A DNA stretch of 64,000 nt from Agapetus fuscipes (lineage: Eukaryota > Arthropoda > Insecta > Trichoptera > Glossosomatidae), in the NCBI GenBank assembly GCA_951799405.1, contig OX637363.1:8866001-8930000 (forward strand). Direction: 5' to 3'. Made by a program: the position numbers and the translations under genes. This document shows positions 28,430-38,760 of this stretch, one piece after another (position 1 is the first letter of the stretch; the number at the start of each line of letters is the position of its first letter). The notes beneath the pieces were generated by a model. The model had not been told where the DNA came from. It ran no database searches and saw only the letters and a program-made list of their open reading frames with translations.

Positions 28430-28969
28430 TAGGGTATGCAATCTCGATCTCACGAGATCCCGATCTTCCGAGATCTCGCCTCATTTTTCGAGATCAATCT
28501 CGAAGCATAAAATGACGATATCTCGACCGAGATTGACGAGATTGAGCGGCAGTAGTCGGCGATCCATGACACGTGCTCTCTGCGCGTGAGCGATTCACTG
28601 ACTGACGAAGGAAAGGACGGACCGCATACGCAAATTATCCCGATTATTCCCGAGTATTTACGATGTTGGTCGAGGGGATAGAAAATTATAAGTGATATAG
28701 TTTGGACTAGAGTAAGTGGGCGGAAGATATTCCAGTGCGTGCAGGCACATGATTGTTAACAATTGTTTCAGTTGTCCAGTTACTGTTATCATAATCATAA
28801 TCATAATCTGGTGTGCAAAATTTACGTGGTTATGTGGGTTTATTGATTGACAATTTTTATTAGTTTGTTACCATTCGAGATCTTGAAAATGCCGAGATCT
28901 CGCCGAGATCGAAGTGCTGATGTCTCGAGATCTCGATTTAGCGATCTCGTCTCGAGATTGCATTCCCTA
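28430..28969. mobile_element. hAT-like MITE rich in GAGATC words
   Basis: Ends TAGGGTATGCAATCTCG and CGAGATTGCATTCCCTA are inverted repeats. GTTTTGCG (28422-28429) and TTTTTGCG (28970-28977) give a 7/8 target duplication. CGAGATCTCG-type palindromes crowd both ends. TAGGG-type ends with 8-base duplications fit hAT. Non-coding. Confidence 0.78.
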
Positions 28970-29344
28970 TTTTTGCGTTTATCAGAGTATTATTGTTGGT
29001 CATACGTATGACATCTTTTGTATCCATTAGAACCACACCTACCCAACATTTTATACTTTTGATACTTCATCGCAAGAACTAATACATTTCTGAACAAAAA
29101 CAAAATAAACTTCCCTCCTCGGCGTGTTTCCTTACAATAGAAAACCAACACTGCAATTAATTGTGCAGGGAGACGCTTCATTAAAAAGGGGAGCTCAAAT
29201 TTATTGAAATTTAATTCGGATATTTGTTCAGTTGTGGTTGTGATCGTTATAGGCTAGCCTCTCAAGTATTCACGTTTAAATTAAAAAGAATACATTGCTA
29301 AGATTTTAGTTGGGTTGATTTTTATTTTATTAAACTGCAGTTTC

Positions 29345-29575
29345 TAATCTAATCTAATCTAAGTTGCAAAGATATGTTACATTGGAGATTCACATTATGT
29401 ACATTACAGTACTCACAAGCAGACACGTACAATTTCGCGCTTGCACATGCCGCATGTGGCCCTACAATATAAAACCCCGAATCTCACATGGACATACTGA
29501 CCTTCCCTGAAAACAGGGGTGTCATTGGCAAAGTGAACCATTTTCTACAGCATACCAACTTATAAGTCAAGGAAC
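29345..29575 (-). mobile_element. RTE1 LINE 3' UTR copy
   Basis: (TCTAA)n to CTTATAAGTCAAGG, reverse complement. The CTGCAACTCTTGC block is deleted. 28978-29344 before it has no recognised feature. Confidence 0.83.
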
Positions 29576-29712
29576 ATACCTACATGACAAATAACATTTT
29601 TTAAATCAACAAATGCAAGGAACAATTGTGATCTACGAAATTTCAAAAACGTCATCAATACAAATACCATGATCAAATGGCCACAAAGTTATTTAAATCA
29701 AAATATTTTAAC

Positions 29713-30028
29713 AACTAAGCTACACATATAGTGTAACTTCTTGCCGCGTTATCCCCGAAGGGTTTGCATGTGGTGAGTTGCACCTATTTATTTTTACAGG
29801 TAAAGGCTCGCTTTACGCCAACCACTTCAGTTGAAGTGGGGGTTTCCTAACTCCCGAGACGGCTGTTACTCATTACTTGTGAAGGCTGAGTAAACATTCC
29901 TGGTATTTTATTTTGGGGTTTGAAATAAACACCGCAACGGGAAATCATTTCTGACACCCTCGATGTGATTCGAACCCGAGCTCACTCCATGGAATGCAAG
30001 CACTCTACCAACTGAGCTATCGACCGCA
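29713..30028 (-). mobile_element. SINE-B copy
   Basis: On the minus strand the head CGGTCGATAGCTCAGTTGG has a near-perfect B box (GGTTCGAATCAC), and the body ends ACTATATGTGTAGCTTAGTTG. The GCGTT tail is short. Confidence 0.83.
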
Positions 30029-30109
30029 TAAAAAAAAAAATACTAAAAAAAAAAAACTTTTGAAACCTAAAATAAACAGTCATCGTTCAAAACGAAAGAA
30101 CAAAATAAA

Positions 30110-30470
30110 TGTTAATTTTTAATATCTTGGCGGGTACAAGATGTCTGCGAGCGGCATCCCGCTGCAGAGAGAGGTGCAAGGGAAAAATCAAACGCCATTT
30201 TAATTCAGGCGTCGGGTTCCAATGAGCGGGGAAGGGTCCGTACACGGGAATCGCTTTTTAATTAATTTGCACAATGAAATATGGCGGAATTTGGCGGGAA
30301 GCGGTAATTGCCGGGCAGCCATTTTAAATTGAATTTCGAGAAGATATTGGTGTCATTTAATATCAGACTGGCTCCGCGCTCTGGTCGGAGGTTCGCTTTG
30401 GAAAGTATTGCGACGGGTGAAGACACTGACAAACATGTGGCCGATGTTGGCCGAGTAAACAACGATGATC
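30110..30470. other. GC-richer island, possible single-copy DNA
   Basis: The stretch does not match any repeat in the window. TTTGGCGGGAA at 30290-30300 is a perfect E2F-type site, and GCGGCATCCCGCTGC near 30152 is GC-rich. Short frames on both strands are not recognised. It may be a host regulatory or exonic segment. Confidence 0.35.
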
Positions 30471-30501
30471 TTGAATAAGAGTTGTAGGCTTACACGGCCG
30501 G

Positions 30502-30600
30502 CTGATGATGCTGAACAGATGTTTTCCGGGATCTGTTGCCGTTGTCTATGGGAGCTTGGAAAACAACTTTCCGAACCTCCAGCTCCCGGAAAACATCTCT
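30502..30600 (+). repeat. Module UR1, copy 2
   Basis: CAGATGTTTTCCGGGATCTG to CCAGCTCCCGGAAAACATC forms an inverted pair. Upstream GCTTACACGGCCGGCTGATG is shared with 45975-46000 and, more distantly, with 1335-1365. Confidence 0.55.
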
Positions 30601-30635
30601 GCAACGATGATCTTGCCCTGTCTGTGGTCTATTGG

Positions 30636-30712
30636 ATTGACCGGTTCGTAGTCCAGTGGTAGCACTTCGGACTCGTGAATCGAAGGTTGTGGGTTCGAAT
30701 CCTTTTTTCCGA
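30636..30712 (+). mobile_element. SINE-A tRNA head only
   Basis: GACCGGTTCGTAGTCCAGTGG and GGGTTCGAATCC are intact, but the sequence leaves the SINE after the B box and enters LINE-derived DNA. Confidence 0.7.
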
Positions 30713-30814
30713 TTATTTTTTTGTGGCGGAAGGCCTTCGCGATGATCGTGACCCGATCCAGCAGTGATTCTAGATTTACCTGTTCGTCCACAAGAACAAA
30801 CAGCAAAAACGCAA

Positions 30815-31214
30815 AGTTACTGACTCAGAGCTGTCATATTTCGCCATTCCTGAGAGAACTGCACTGGCTGAGGGTCCGAGAGAGGAAAGAATTTAAGTTG
30901 TGTCTCACTGTACATAGGGCCCTGAACGGCACGGCACCCCCATGTCTCGCTGAGCTATGCTCTGTCGATAAGACTTCAAAAAGACCACAACGCTCTGCCC
31001 TTACTGCTGTCAACAAAGTTATAGAGCCCAATAGAGCGAACACATCAAATTTTGCAGACATAAGCTTTAAGCAGACGTGGCCGGGCCGGTTGCCTGGAAC
31101 AATTTGCCCATCGGTGTTCGCGCGAACCAGCCTACCACCACCTTCAGAAAGGAACTGAAGACACTACTTTTCTCCAGAAGCCATGGCGCCCTTGAGATGG
31201 TCCTGGACCATTAA
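30815..31214 (+). pseudogene. CR1/L2-like LINE ORF2 C-terminal fragment
   Basis: The frame reads FLRELHWLRVRERKEFKLCL then VHRALNGTAPPCLAELC. After one frameshift near 31090 it continues AWNNLPIGVRANQPTTTFRK, ELKTLLFSRS and a stop at 31212-31214. The order (P.LRELHWLPV, ALNG.AP.YL, AWN.LP, LKT.LF) is the conserved C-terminal tract of CR1/L2-type LINEs. Upstream RT is absent. Confidence 0.8.
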
Positions 31215-31314
31215 ATGGCGCCACAGGAAAGAAATCATCCATCATCATCATCGGTGCAATGTCATCGAGATGCGCTTCTTACTACTTCCTGCACTGTTTG
31301 TACAGCTTAAAGGG

Positions 31315-31440
31315 ACAACTTCAGAAATTGCTTCGGGAAATTTCGGGGACAACTTCGGGTGCAATGTTGAAGACAACGCGGTAAGCCACGTAAGCCGCGG
31401 GAAGCCATGCTTAGCCGGTAAGCGCGGTAAGCCCCGCATT
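31315..31440 (+). repeat. Short low-complexity GGGACAACTTC / GGTAAGC repeats
   Basis: GGGACAACTTC occurs twice (31312, 31349), and GGTAAGC or AAGCC words recur six times to 31434. No coding signal is seen. Confidence 0.45.
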
Positions 31441-31444
31441 TGGC

Positions 31445-31900
31445 GCGTTTAACCTATTTATTTTTTCAGGTGAGAGGGCTGGCCTTACGCTAACCACTCT
31501 GGAAATTTTCCTGCTCCCGAACAAAATACTGAGTAAACCTTGCCGATATTTTATTTTTGGTTTGAAGCGAACACCGATTTCTTTTTAAATAGATTTGTGG
31601 AAAGGAATGCAATTCACCAGCCTGTTTTGCCTGGGCAGTTGTCTTCATGCGAAAGCAGAAGCTTGTGTGCATGCAATAGCTTCTGTTGAACCAGGGTCGA
31701 AGTTATGGTCAAGTGGGCCATACGCATATTCGAACCGACGTTATTCTGTTCCAAATACGCTAGTCGAACATGCGCCTCTACCCCTTCGGCCGTAACACTG
31801 AAATGGGAAATAATTTCTGACATCGTTTTTATGGAGATCAAACCCTAACCTGCTGGCATGGAATGTAAGTATTCTACCACCTAAGCTATCGAACGGACCG
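31445..31900 (-). mobile_element. SINE-B copy split by SINE-C
   Basis: On the minus strand the head is at 31898-31800 (GGTTTGATCTCC), interrupted at 31797. It resumes at 31577 (GTGTTCGCTTCAAACC) to the 3' module at 31450. The target duplication of the inner SINE is ACACCGA / ACACTGA. Confidence 0.8.
31578..31797 (-). mobile_element. SINE-C copy nested in SINE-B
   Basis: On the minus strand: GGCCGAAGGGGTAGAGGCGC head, GGTTCGAATATGCG B box, GAAGTTCGA-type body, and the CTATTTAAAAAGA end. Flanks give a 7-base duplication with one mismatch. Confidence 0.82.
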
Positions 31901-31904
31901 GATA

Positions 31905-33125
31905 GAAAATCATAATGCGTTTACCGGAAACCGATCACCAAAGATCCATCCAGCCATACATAAACTGGGTATTATTGCTTAGTAAAAAAAAAAACAGAGC
32001 TGTAGTTAAATTCAGTAAAAAGTGATCAAAAAAACGTTTTCATCCATTTCTGGACCATTAATGAAAACGTTGGTAACGACACCAAAAAAACGTCAAAAAT
32101 AAAAATAATAACTTCTCCAATAACATTTCTTCGAATATCCAATTTTATAAATTCAATAATATATTGCTTTGTCAATGATTAAAAGCGGCGTAGAAAGAAG
32201 CTATGAATGACGAATCGTAGAGTGTGGACAGAATATTCGTCCAACATCGGCTACGAGTGACTTCGTGAGAAGTGCACCCGCCTTTGGGGTAGTAAACAGG
32301 GTCTTTGTAATAATAATATGTAAATTTTTGACCTAAAAAGTGCAAAGTAAGCAGGAAGAATTGATTTGAAATTTTGTCGGATTTTCGTCTCGGATGTGAA
32401 GGAAGAAAGGTGAAGAAAAAAAGTTATTCAATTAAGATGGTGCCGTTAGTTTGATATTGGATGGAAAAGTTTATTTTCTAATATTTTCAAACCCACAATA
32501 AATAATTCAGTGTCTGCGCACATACAAAAAATATAATTTGCACAAACAAGCATGAGTAGATTTGCACATTAAAATAACGTATATTTCAGGATAATTGATT
32601 TAACGCGAGCTGTTTTTGCATCGCACCTCAAGATCCATTTGCAAGCCTGTTTATCGCTAATTGTAGTTGGAATAAAAATGACACCTTATGGTTATCAATC
32701 ATAACATAAAACAGGTACACCACCATCACATCGCTGAGTACGCCCATCTAAGACATGGGCGAAACTCGTAATGATATCGGGAACCTGAATTCCAATTGAT
32801 TGAAATGTTTACAAAAAAAAAAATTAAATTTAATGTACTAACCATTGTAAGAAAACTTGCATTATATTTGACGTCTAGTTGGTATCGTAGCCAACTTTTT
32901 CAGGAGACACCCTTGCTGTCTGGAGATTAAGGATAAACTTCCGAAAGATCGCCACATAAACAACGTTGACTCCTAAACACGTTGGCTGCAACGCAAAGTA
33001 AACATTTAGAATTATGTTAGTTTTAAAAAAACGCTACGTCTAATCTTATTTTCAAATTTATGTTATTAAGTAAACCTGCAAGTGATTCTTGGTGTAACTA
33101 ATAATAAAAATAAAACAATATTTAC
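31905..33125. other. Unannotated stretch with an old SINE-A trace
   Basis: Only 32585-32665 is recognisable: AGCTGTTTTTGCATCGCACC and CAAGATCC resemble the ATT-type SINE-A 3' module on the minus strand. The rest shows no gene or repeat. Confidence 0.4.
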
Positions 33126-33129
33126 AGTG

Positions 33130-33305
33130 CCATTTGTGATAGATCACTGCAAGGGCACTGTTCAACTGTAACATCTCCCAAACAAACATGTCTTCAACCC
33201 CGACCTAAATGCACTTGCACTCTCTAAGGCTCTCAGCCCATGGAGGAGGGCATTCCACAGCATAGGGCCGGCTATATAAATGGCACGATCCAAGTTTATT
33301 GCTTT
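33130..33305 (-). pseudogene. CR1/L2-like LINE ORF2 C-terminus
   Basis: On the minus strand a frame reads DRAIYIAGPMLWNALLHGLR then FRSGLKTCLFGRCYS and a stop, the (Y/F)..AGP.LWN.LP ... LKT.LF end of CR1/L2-type LINE ORF2. This is a different lineage from 30815-31214 by sequence. Confidence 0.72.
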
Positions 33306-33786
33306 ATTAGATCGTTTTTAAACAATATTTTTTTTAAAAGCAGTACTACTACTTGCAGATCTTAATGCCAGCCGTATCTAAAATATTTCTACCCGCTTAA
33401 AATTTAAACAAAGGTAATTTAAAGATACTTTACCGACGAATTAAAAAAAAAATAAACCAGGAAAGTTTCGGGTTCCCCAATCTGTCTGATAAGCGGATAA
33501 GTTGAGCATTATAAATGATGTAATTATTAATAAGGACAGAGAAAAATCACCCGACTTCTCTTTGGCTTTACCTTCATAAAAAAAAACTTGTAAAATAGGG
33601 TCATTTTGTGATGGGCCATCAAGCCAGTTTTATACCTCATTCTTTCTTCACCTGCCATAAAAGTTGTGCTGGTGTCTTTTATTTGTGAAAGAAAAATAAA
33701 TATGTCCGACGAAGTAGCCTAGATGAAATTTCAACATCAGATGGATTCTTTAAGTTGAAATGATTTGGATAGTCTTGATTTCTAAA

Positions 33787-33996
33787 ATATCTATAATCTA
33801 AGTTGCAAGGATATATTCATCAAAGCTCTCAGATGTATGCCCACAAACAAACACGTGTAGTTCGAGCTTACAAATGCTGATTGTTTACTTACAAATAAAA
33901 TCCAAACCTCAAATGAACATAAGCCCTGCAACTCTTGCCGACATTTCCTGAAACAGGGGTGACATTGGCAAAGTGAACCATTTTTTACAGTATGGT
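33787..33996 (-). mobile_element. RTE1 LINE 3' UTR, diverged subfamily
   Basis: CTATAATCTAAGTTGCAAGG to ATTTTTTACAGTATGG, nearly the same sequence as 1215-1315 over the shared part. 33306-33786 before it has no recognised feature. Confidence 0.8.
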
Positions 33997-34149
33997 ATTT
34001 GATTTAATAATAAAAGTAATATTAGGATGTATTATTTAGAAATTCAATAGGATAAAAACAGAGATTTAATTCACTTTTTTTTTCTCAAGCAGGAGCAATT
34101 GAATTTTTAAATAATATACAAATGGACTTTCACTGCGTAAATAGATTTA

Positions 34150-34410
34150 CACCTAAAAATATATTATTAGGATGATTTATTTGGTGTGCGCTGTTTTTGT
34201 ATGAATCACATCCCAGGAGTCCTCTGCTAGCTTGATCATCCAGAAAGTGCCTATACTCAAGCAAGACCCACTAGCTGTAAGGCTGGATGTACCTTTGGTG
34301 GCCGGTCTTTGTCAAAGGTATATGAATTTTTCAACGCAATGATAATGCATATTTTAATAGTATGTTTTTTTGGTCCGTCGGGATTCGAACCCACAACCTT
34401 GTTGCGCAAC
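34150..34410 (-). mobile_element. SINE-A copy with ATT-type 3' module
   Basis: On the minus strand the B box region GGTTCGAATCCCGACGG survives. The 5' part of the head is lost at 34410 (CAAGGTTGTGGG). The body and 3' module end CAAATAAATCATCCTAAT. Confidence 0.78.
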
Positions 34411-34572
34411 ACAAAAATTTCAATATATATTTGCAACTTAAATTTCAGATATATTATATACCTACATAGATTGATTTTAAAATGATTTCAAAAATGTAAT
34501 TTATTGTGTACGTTCCGTGATTTGACTATGTTTGGTATGAGGCGGAAAATCCATATTCTAATAATATTTATT

Positions 34573-34802
34573 TATATAAATAATTATAAAAAATTATAAA
34601 AAACACAGAGTTTTATTTTCACAAATTGAGTATTTATTTCAACCTCAAGTACTTTCGACTTATTCACGTCATTATCAAGAGGATTTGAGTATCCTCTCGA
34701 TAATGACGTGAATAAGTCGAAAGTACTTGAGGTTGAAATAAATACTCAATTTGTGAAAATAAAACTCTGTGTTTTTTATAATTTTTCATAATTATTTATA
34801 AA
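34573..34802. repeat. Near-perfect 230-base palindrome of two Penelope-like ends
   Basis: Arms of about 115 bases: AAACACAGAGTTTTATTTTC ... TACTTTCGACTTATTCACG, a centre near 34688 (AGAGGATTTGAGTATCCTCT), then the reverse complement. Each arm holds a degenerate hammerhead-like core (ATAATGA, stem GAC...GTC, GAAAGTAC). One arm recurs alone at 44530-44655. Confidence 0.88.
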
Positions 34803-34944
34803 AATGAATTTTCACTGTGTGAATACACAAACTTTAAAAAGTCTAATATTTATTTATTTAATTGAAAGATTCAAATCAAAACACTGATATGACCATATTC
34901 TAATAATTGATTATATAATGCCATTCTTGTTCCTTGACTGACAT

Positions 34945-35715
34945 GATTCCTTGACTAATAGGTTGGTATGTGGCTGACCACCCATGCTGTAGAACAGGCC
35001 TGGCCAACCCGCGGCCCGCGGTCATGTGTGATGAAAAATAAAAATGAAATATAATAAAAATAAAAATAGGGCGTCTATAACAGACGTAAATCTGGAAAAC
35101 CAGTTAAGGTGTGTAACTTCAAATATTTAAATACCTAGATTTAGAAAAATTAAGTAAGCGAAAAGAATCTCAAATCTTGCACTGAAAGAAGAAGTCCCTG
35201 ATAATTGGTTTTATTTGTAATATTGTTTTGAAATGAAAAATTAAGAATTTTTTCCTCTATGAAGTTAAGGGTTAATTAATAATTTTCATTGTTAAAATAT
35301 TTTTTTATGGTTGAATTTTTTTTTTATGTTGTTTAATACATAAATACATTTTTTGTTGTTGGTTCAATGCGTGTTTTCTTTTCATATCTGGTTGTGGTTT
35401 CGTTTTTTTAAATTTTTTTTTTTTTGTAAAGTGTTTGTATGTGTGGCCCTTGGGGAAATTTTAGGCCATCAATGCGGCCCGGGGTGCAATTTGGGTTGGC
35501 CAGGCCTGCTGTAGAAAATGGTTCACCTAACCAATGTCACCCTTGTTTCAGGGAACGTCGGCAGGAGTTGCAGTGTGTAAGTTTATTTGAGATTCGGGTT
35601 TTTATATTGTAGGTCCACATGCGGCATGTTTAAGCGTGAACTTATACGTGTGTGCTTGTGAAAATGCATATAATGTGAAACTTTAATGATACATATATTT
35701 GCAACTTAGATAAGA
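34945..35715 (+). mobile_element. RTE1 LINE 3' UTR copy split by a hAT element
   Basis: It starts ATTCCTTGACTAATAGG, is interrupted after CTGTAGAA at 34994, and resumes CTGTAGAAAATGGTTC at 35509, running to CAACTTAGATAAGATTAGA. Confidence 0.88.
34995..35508. mobile_element. Non-autonomous hAT element, 8-bp duplication
   Basis: 514 bases with ends CAGGCCTGGCCAACCCGCGG and TTGGGTTGGCCAGGCCTG. CTGTAGAA is duplicated exactly (34987-34994, 35509-35516). CAGG..TGGCCAAC..GCGGCCCGCGG ends are typical of animal hAT elements. The interior is AT-rich and noncoding. Confidence 0.93.
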
Positions 35716-36069
35716 TTAGATAGAACTCATATGCATATACGAAAAGTACCAAATATCTTTTCCTTGCTGAATTGGGCTCTCCTCGCTTACGGAAAATAAT
35801 GAAGTCAATTTTCAAGATAAATTCGCTGTAGCTCCGAGATATAGAGCAAGCTCAAAGTGAGCCTTAATATCTTGCTTAGGCAGTTAATACCACTCAAAGG
35901 TTTTTAGATTTAATTTTTAATGTTAAAATCAAGAAACATTGGTTATTTTAATCCAGAAGTCTCAGCATAATATATTGATAGGATTCTATTTCTGTAAAAG
36001 TAGGTAAAAATGATTTTGAGGCTGAAAAATGAAAATAATTGTGTGTGAACAAACTGGATATAAGGGTGA

Positions 36070-36165
36070 TCTGCGAAGCAAGCAAAGTTTTTTTGTGTGA
36101 ATCACACCTCAAGAGATTTCTGCGAGCTTGGTTGTCGCCGTAGAAAGCGCCAATTCTCAAGCGGG
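36070..36165 (-). mobile_element. SINE-A 3' module fragment
   Basis: TGTGAATCACACCTCAAGAG to AAGCGCCAATTCTCAAGC on the plus strand is the ATT-type 3' module and adjacent body in reverse. 35720-36069 before it has no recognised feature. Confidence 0.7.
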
Positions 36166-36344
36166 ATCATGGCGAGACTCCCATCAGCGAAACAGTTGTT
36201 TGTGAAAGTGTTTTCATTTACAAAGTACCGTTCTGGCCGTTTCCCATTTCAATTCACATATTTTATTAATGAACCCTGTTTTGTTCATGCTGAATTATCT
36301 TTAATTTATGCAATCTTTCCCAAAATAGAATAAGCAATACGAAG

Positions 36345-36925
36345 TAGTGAATGAATGGGATATCCAGAGACATAATAAAAGGAGAGTTGGAAGAAAAAAG
36401 TTATGACTCTGGATGAAATGAAAGAAGTATGCAAGGACAGAAAGAAATAGCGGTTGATCTGAAATGCTGGCGTTTAAGGCTGAGGCTTTAAATTTTAATT
36501 TTCCACTTTTTATAGAATATGTTTTGTAGGTTTTAATTTTTACTGTTTGATTTTTAAGTGTTTGTTTGTTTTATATCCTAAATGTAATTAATTGTTTGTA
36601 TTTCTTGACTAATAGGTTGGTATGAGGCTGACCATCCATACTGCAAAAAATGGTTTACTTTGGCAATGTCACCCCTGATTCAGGGAAGAGCGGCAATAGT
36701 TGCAGGGCTAATGTTCATTTGAGATTGGGTTTTTATATTGTAGGTCCACATGCGGCATGTGTTAGCGCGAACTTATACATGTCTGCTTGTGGGAATGCGT
36801 TTAATATGAATCTTAAAAACAAAGCTGTTTTTCTTTTATCCTTAATGATGAACGATTACAAAGTTAATGCCTCTACAATCAATAAAAAAAATTACATCTT
36901 TGCAGCTTAGATTTAGATTTTAATA
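36345..36925 (+). mobile_element. RTE1 LINE copy: ORF2 end, 3' UTR, tail
   Basis: GGGATATCCAGAGACATAAT starts inside the ORF2 C-terminus (DEMKEVCKDRK region), followed by a stop, the interval, the 3' UTR, and TTAGATTTAGATTTT. About 70 foreign bases (36817-36890) sit between GAATCTTAAA and TTACATCTTTGC. Confidence 0.85.
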
Positions 36926-37770
36926 CCACTAGAAAGAATTCCAACGCCCTGAGTAAGATGATGATGAGAGCTAGCCGGAAGCAAATATCCTTGGTATAGC
37001 CTGGAGATACCACAATGTTAAACATGACAGTAGAACAAACCTCACAGGGCACATCGACTGCTCCAAGGAAGACAGCACTAAGTCAAAAAATATAGTTTTA
37101 CAGGAAAGCCAATTGAATGTTATTTATTCCATGGAGAACAATGCCTAAACAATTTTTTACATTAATTTATTAACGAATTTAAAAGAGATAGAGACACGGC
37201 TGTCATCTATGATTTGTTACCTTCAGAAATGGAAATAAGTGAAAAACCTCAATTTCGGAGTTACTTCCTTCTTCCTTGGAGCAGTCGACATGATAATTAC
37301 TGTACTTGTTTTATCAGCTATCACACAGTACGGCAATGTAAATTTCGTTGTAATCTCTGCTGAAGTCTCACAACTCAGAGACATACTGAGATTAGAGCGT
37401 CGTTTTTGACACACTTCTCTGATGGAACGCCAGATAATTACGCAGATAAAATATAAAACAAGTCTTTAGCACGGAACACGGCTAAAGTAAGACGTATCCC
37501 GGAGAGGAGCCTCTGTAAATTTCTCCCGCCTAGCTGCCCGAGGCACTTGTAGGGAACTTCAACAATTTGCCGACTACGGTGAAGCCTCAATACCCGGATG
37601 GCCCAGTTTAAAATAAGCCTCCCATTTCGTATACTTACACTCCGCCAAAACTTCTAAAGAAAAATTGGAGATTTTTCTGGAGTTAGTGCATTGACAGAGT
37701 GAAAATTCATTTTGATTTTAATTAAAAAAAAAAACTTTTTTCAAACAGTGTTATGTAAATGTAATGGTAG

Positions 37771-38162
37771 TGTTAAGTATCAGACTCATTAGTATGTGTG
37801 GGTAGGAATAATTAAATAAAGTACTTGAAGCGTCTAGAAATAATGATTACTACGTACCTACTTGAATCTTTCCTTAATTCTGAAACTGTCTAGCGAATAT
37901 AGTTTCTAGAGAATACTGTTGTAAAGAGTATATAAGACGCTTATTGCTTGCAAGGAGAGCAGTTGACAATTAGTATCTGTTGGCTGGTGAATAACCAAAC
38001 ACATAGTAAGGGAAGGCCAACTGTGAAATAAATACAAACCAAATTGTGAATATTGCAACATAAATTATAAATTGTGAAATAAATCTAACGTGTAAAATAA
38101 ATAACTGTAAAAGAAGACCAGTGTTGTTAATTGAAAGACTTTCGAACCCCAAGAACGTAACA
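37771..38162 (+). mobile_element. Solo LTR, family L2
   Basis: TGTTAAGTATCAG to AAGAACGTAACA, 392 bases, with a TATATAAG box near 37928 and several AATAAA signals downstream, the layout of U3-R-U5. Flanks GTAG / ATAG match 3 of 4. It is distantly similar to the LTR at 58455-58801. 36926-37770 before it has no gene. Confidence 0.7.
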
Positions 38163-38404
38163 ATAGTTTTATTGTCACTTTTTTGAGTTAACAATGCCTA
38201 AGCGGGTTATAAAATTCATGGTAGGAAAGAGAAAGTGGGTGGGATTTTTTGGGCAGGTACTGTTAGTAGGGGAGAAGGACTAGGTATTTTCTTATTAATA
38301 ATATTATTTCAATTGTATTGGATTTCGAGGGTTTCAATTTTTTTTTTTCGAAAAATTGGAGATTAAAATAGATGGAGATTTCAAGGAGTACCCGTCAATT
38401 TTTA

Positions 38405-38695
38405 CCGGTCCAGTGGCGACACTTTGGACTGGTAAATGGAAGGTTGTGGGTTCGAATCCCGGCGGAGCACTAAAAATATCACAGTAATATTTTCAAATAT
38501 GCTCTCCGTTGGGTTGAAAAATTCATTAAACCGTTACCAAAGACCAGTGACTAAAGGTCCATCCAGCCTTACAGCAACTGGGTCTTGTTTGAGTATTGGT
38601 GCTTTGTAGCAACGTAAATACCTCTGCGGTACTACAACAAATGACAATGACCCTTAGAATTTCTGAAATCTAGGGAGTCTCCCGCACAGGGTTTT
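38405..38695 (+). mobile_element. SINE-A with CTAGGGAGTCTCCCGC-type 3' module
   Basis: The head is shortened (ACCGGTCCAGTGG lacks the GTAGT before CAGTGG). The B box GGTTCGAATCC is intact. It ends CTAGGGAGTCTCCCGCACAGG and a T-run. Confidence 0.8.
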
Positions 38696-38699
38696 TTTT

Positions 38700-38760
38700 A
38701 AAAGCTTTGAAAATGGTTTCCACTCGTGCAAGCGAAACGTCGGCAGATAAAAAAAATTGC
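38700..38760 (+). ncRNA. Degenerate hammerhead-like word
   Basis: TTTGAAAATGGTTTCCACTC and AAGCGAAACGTCGGCAGAT. The GAAAC 3' half is kept, but the CTGANGA half is degraded. The same 3' half occurs twice at 41903-42110. Confidence 0.35.
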
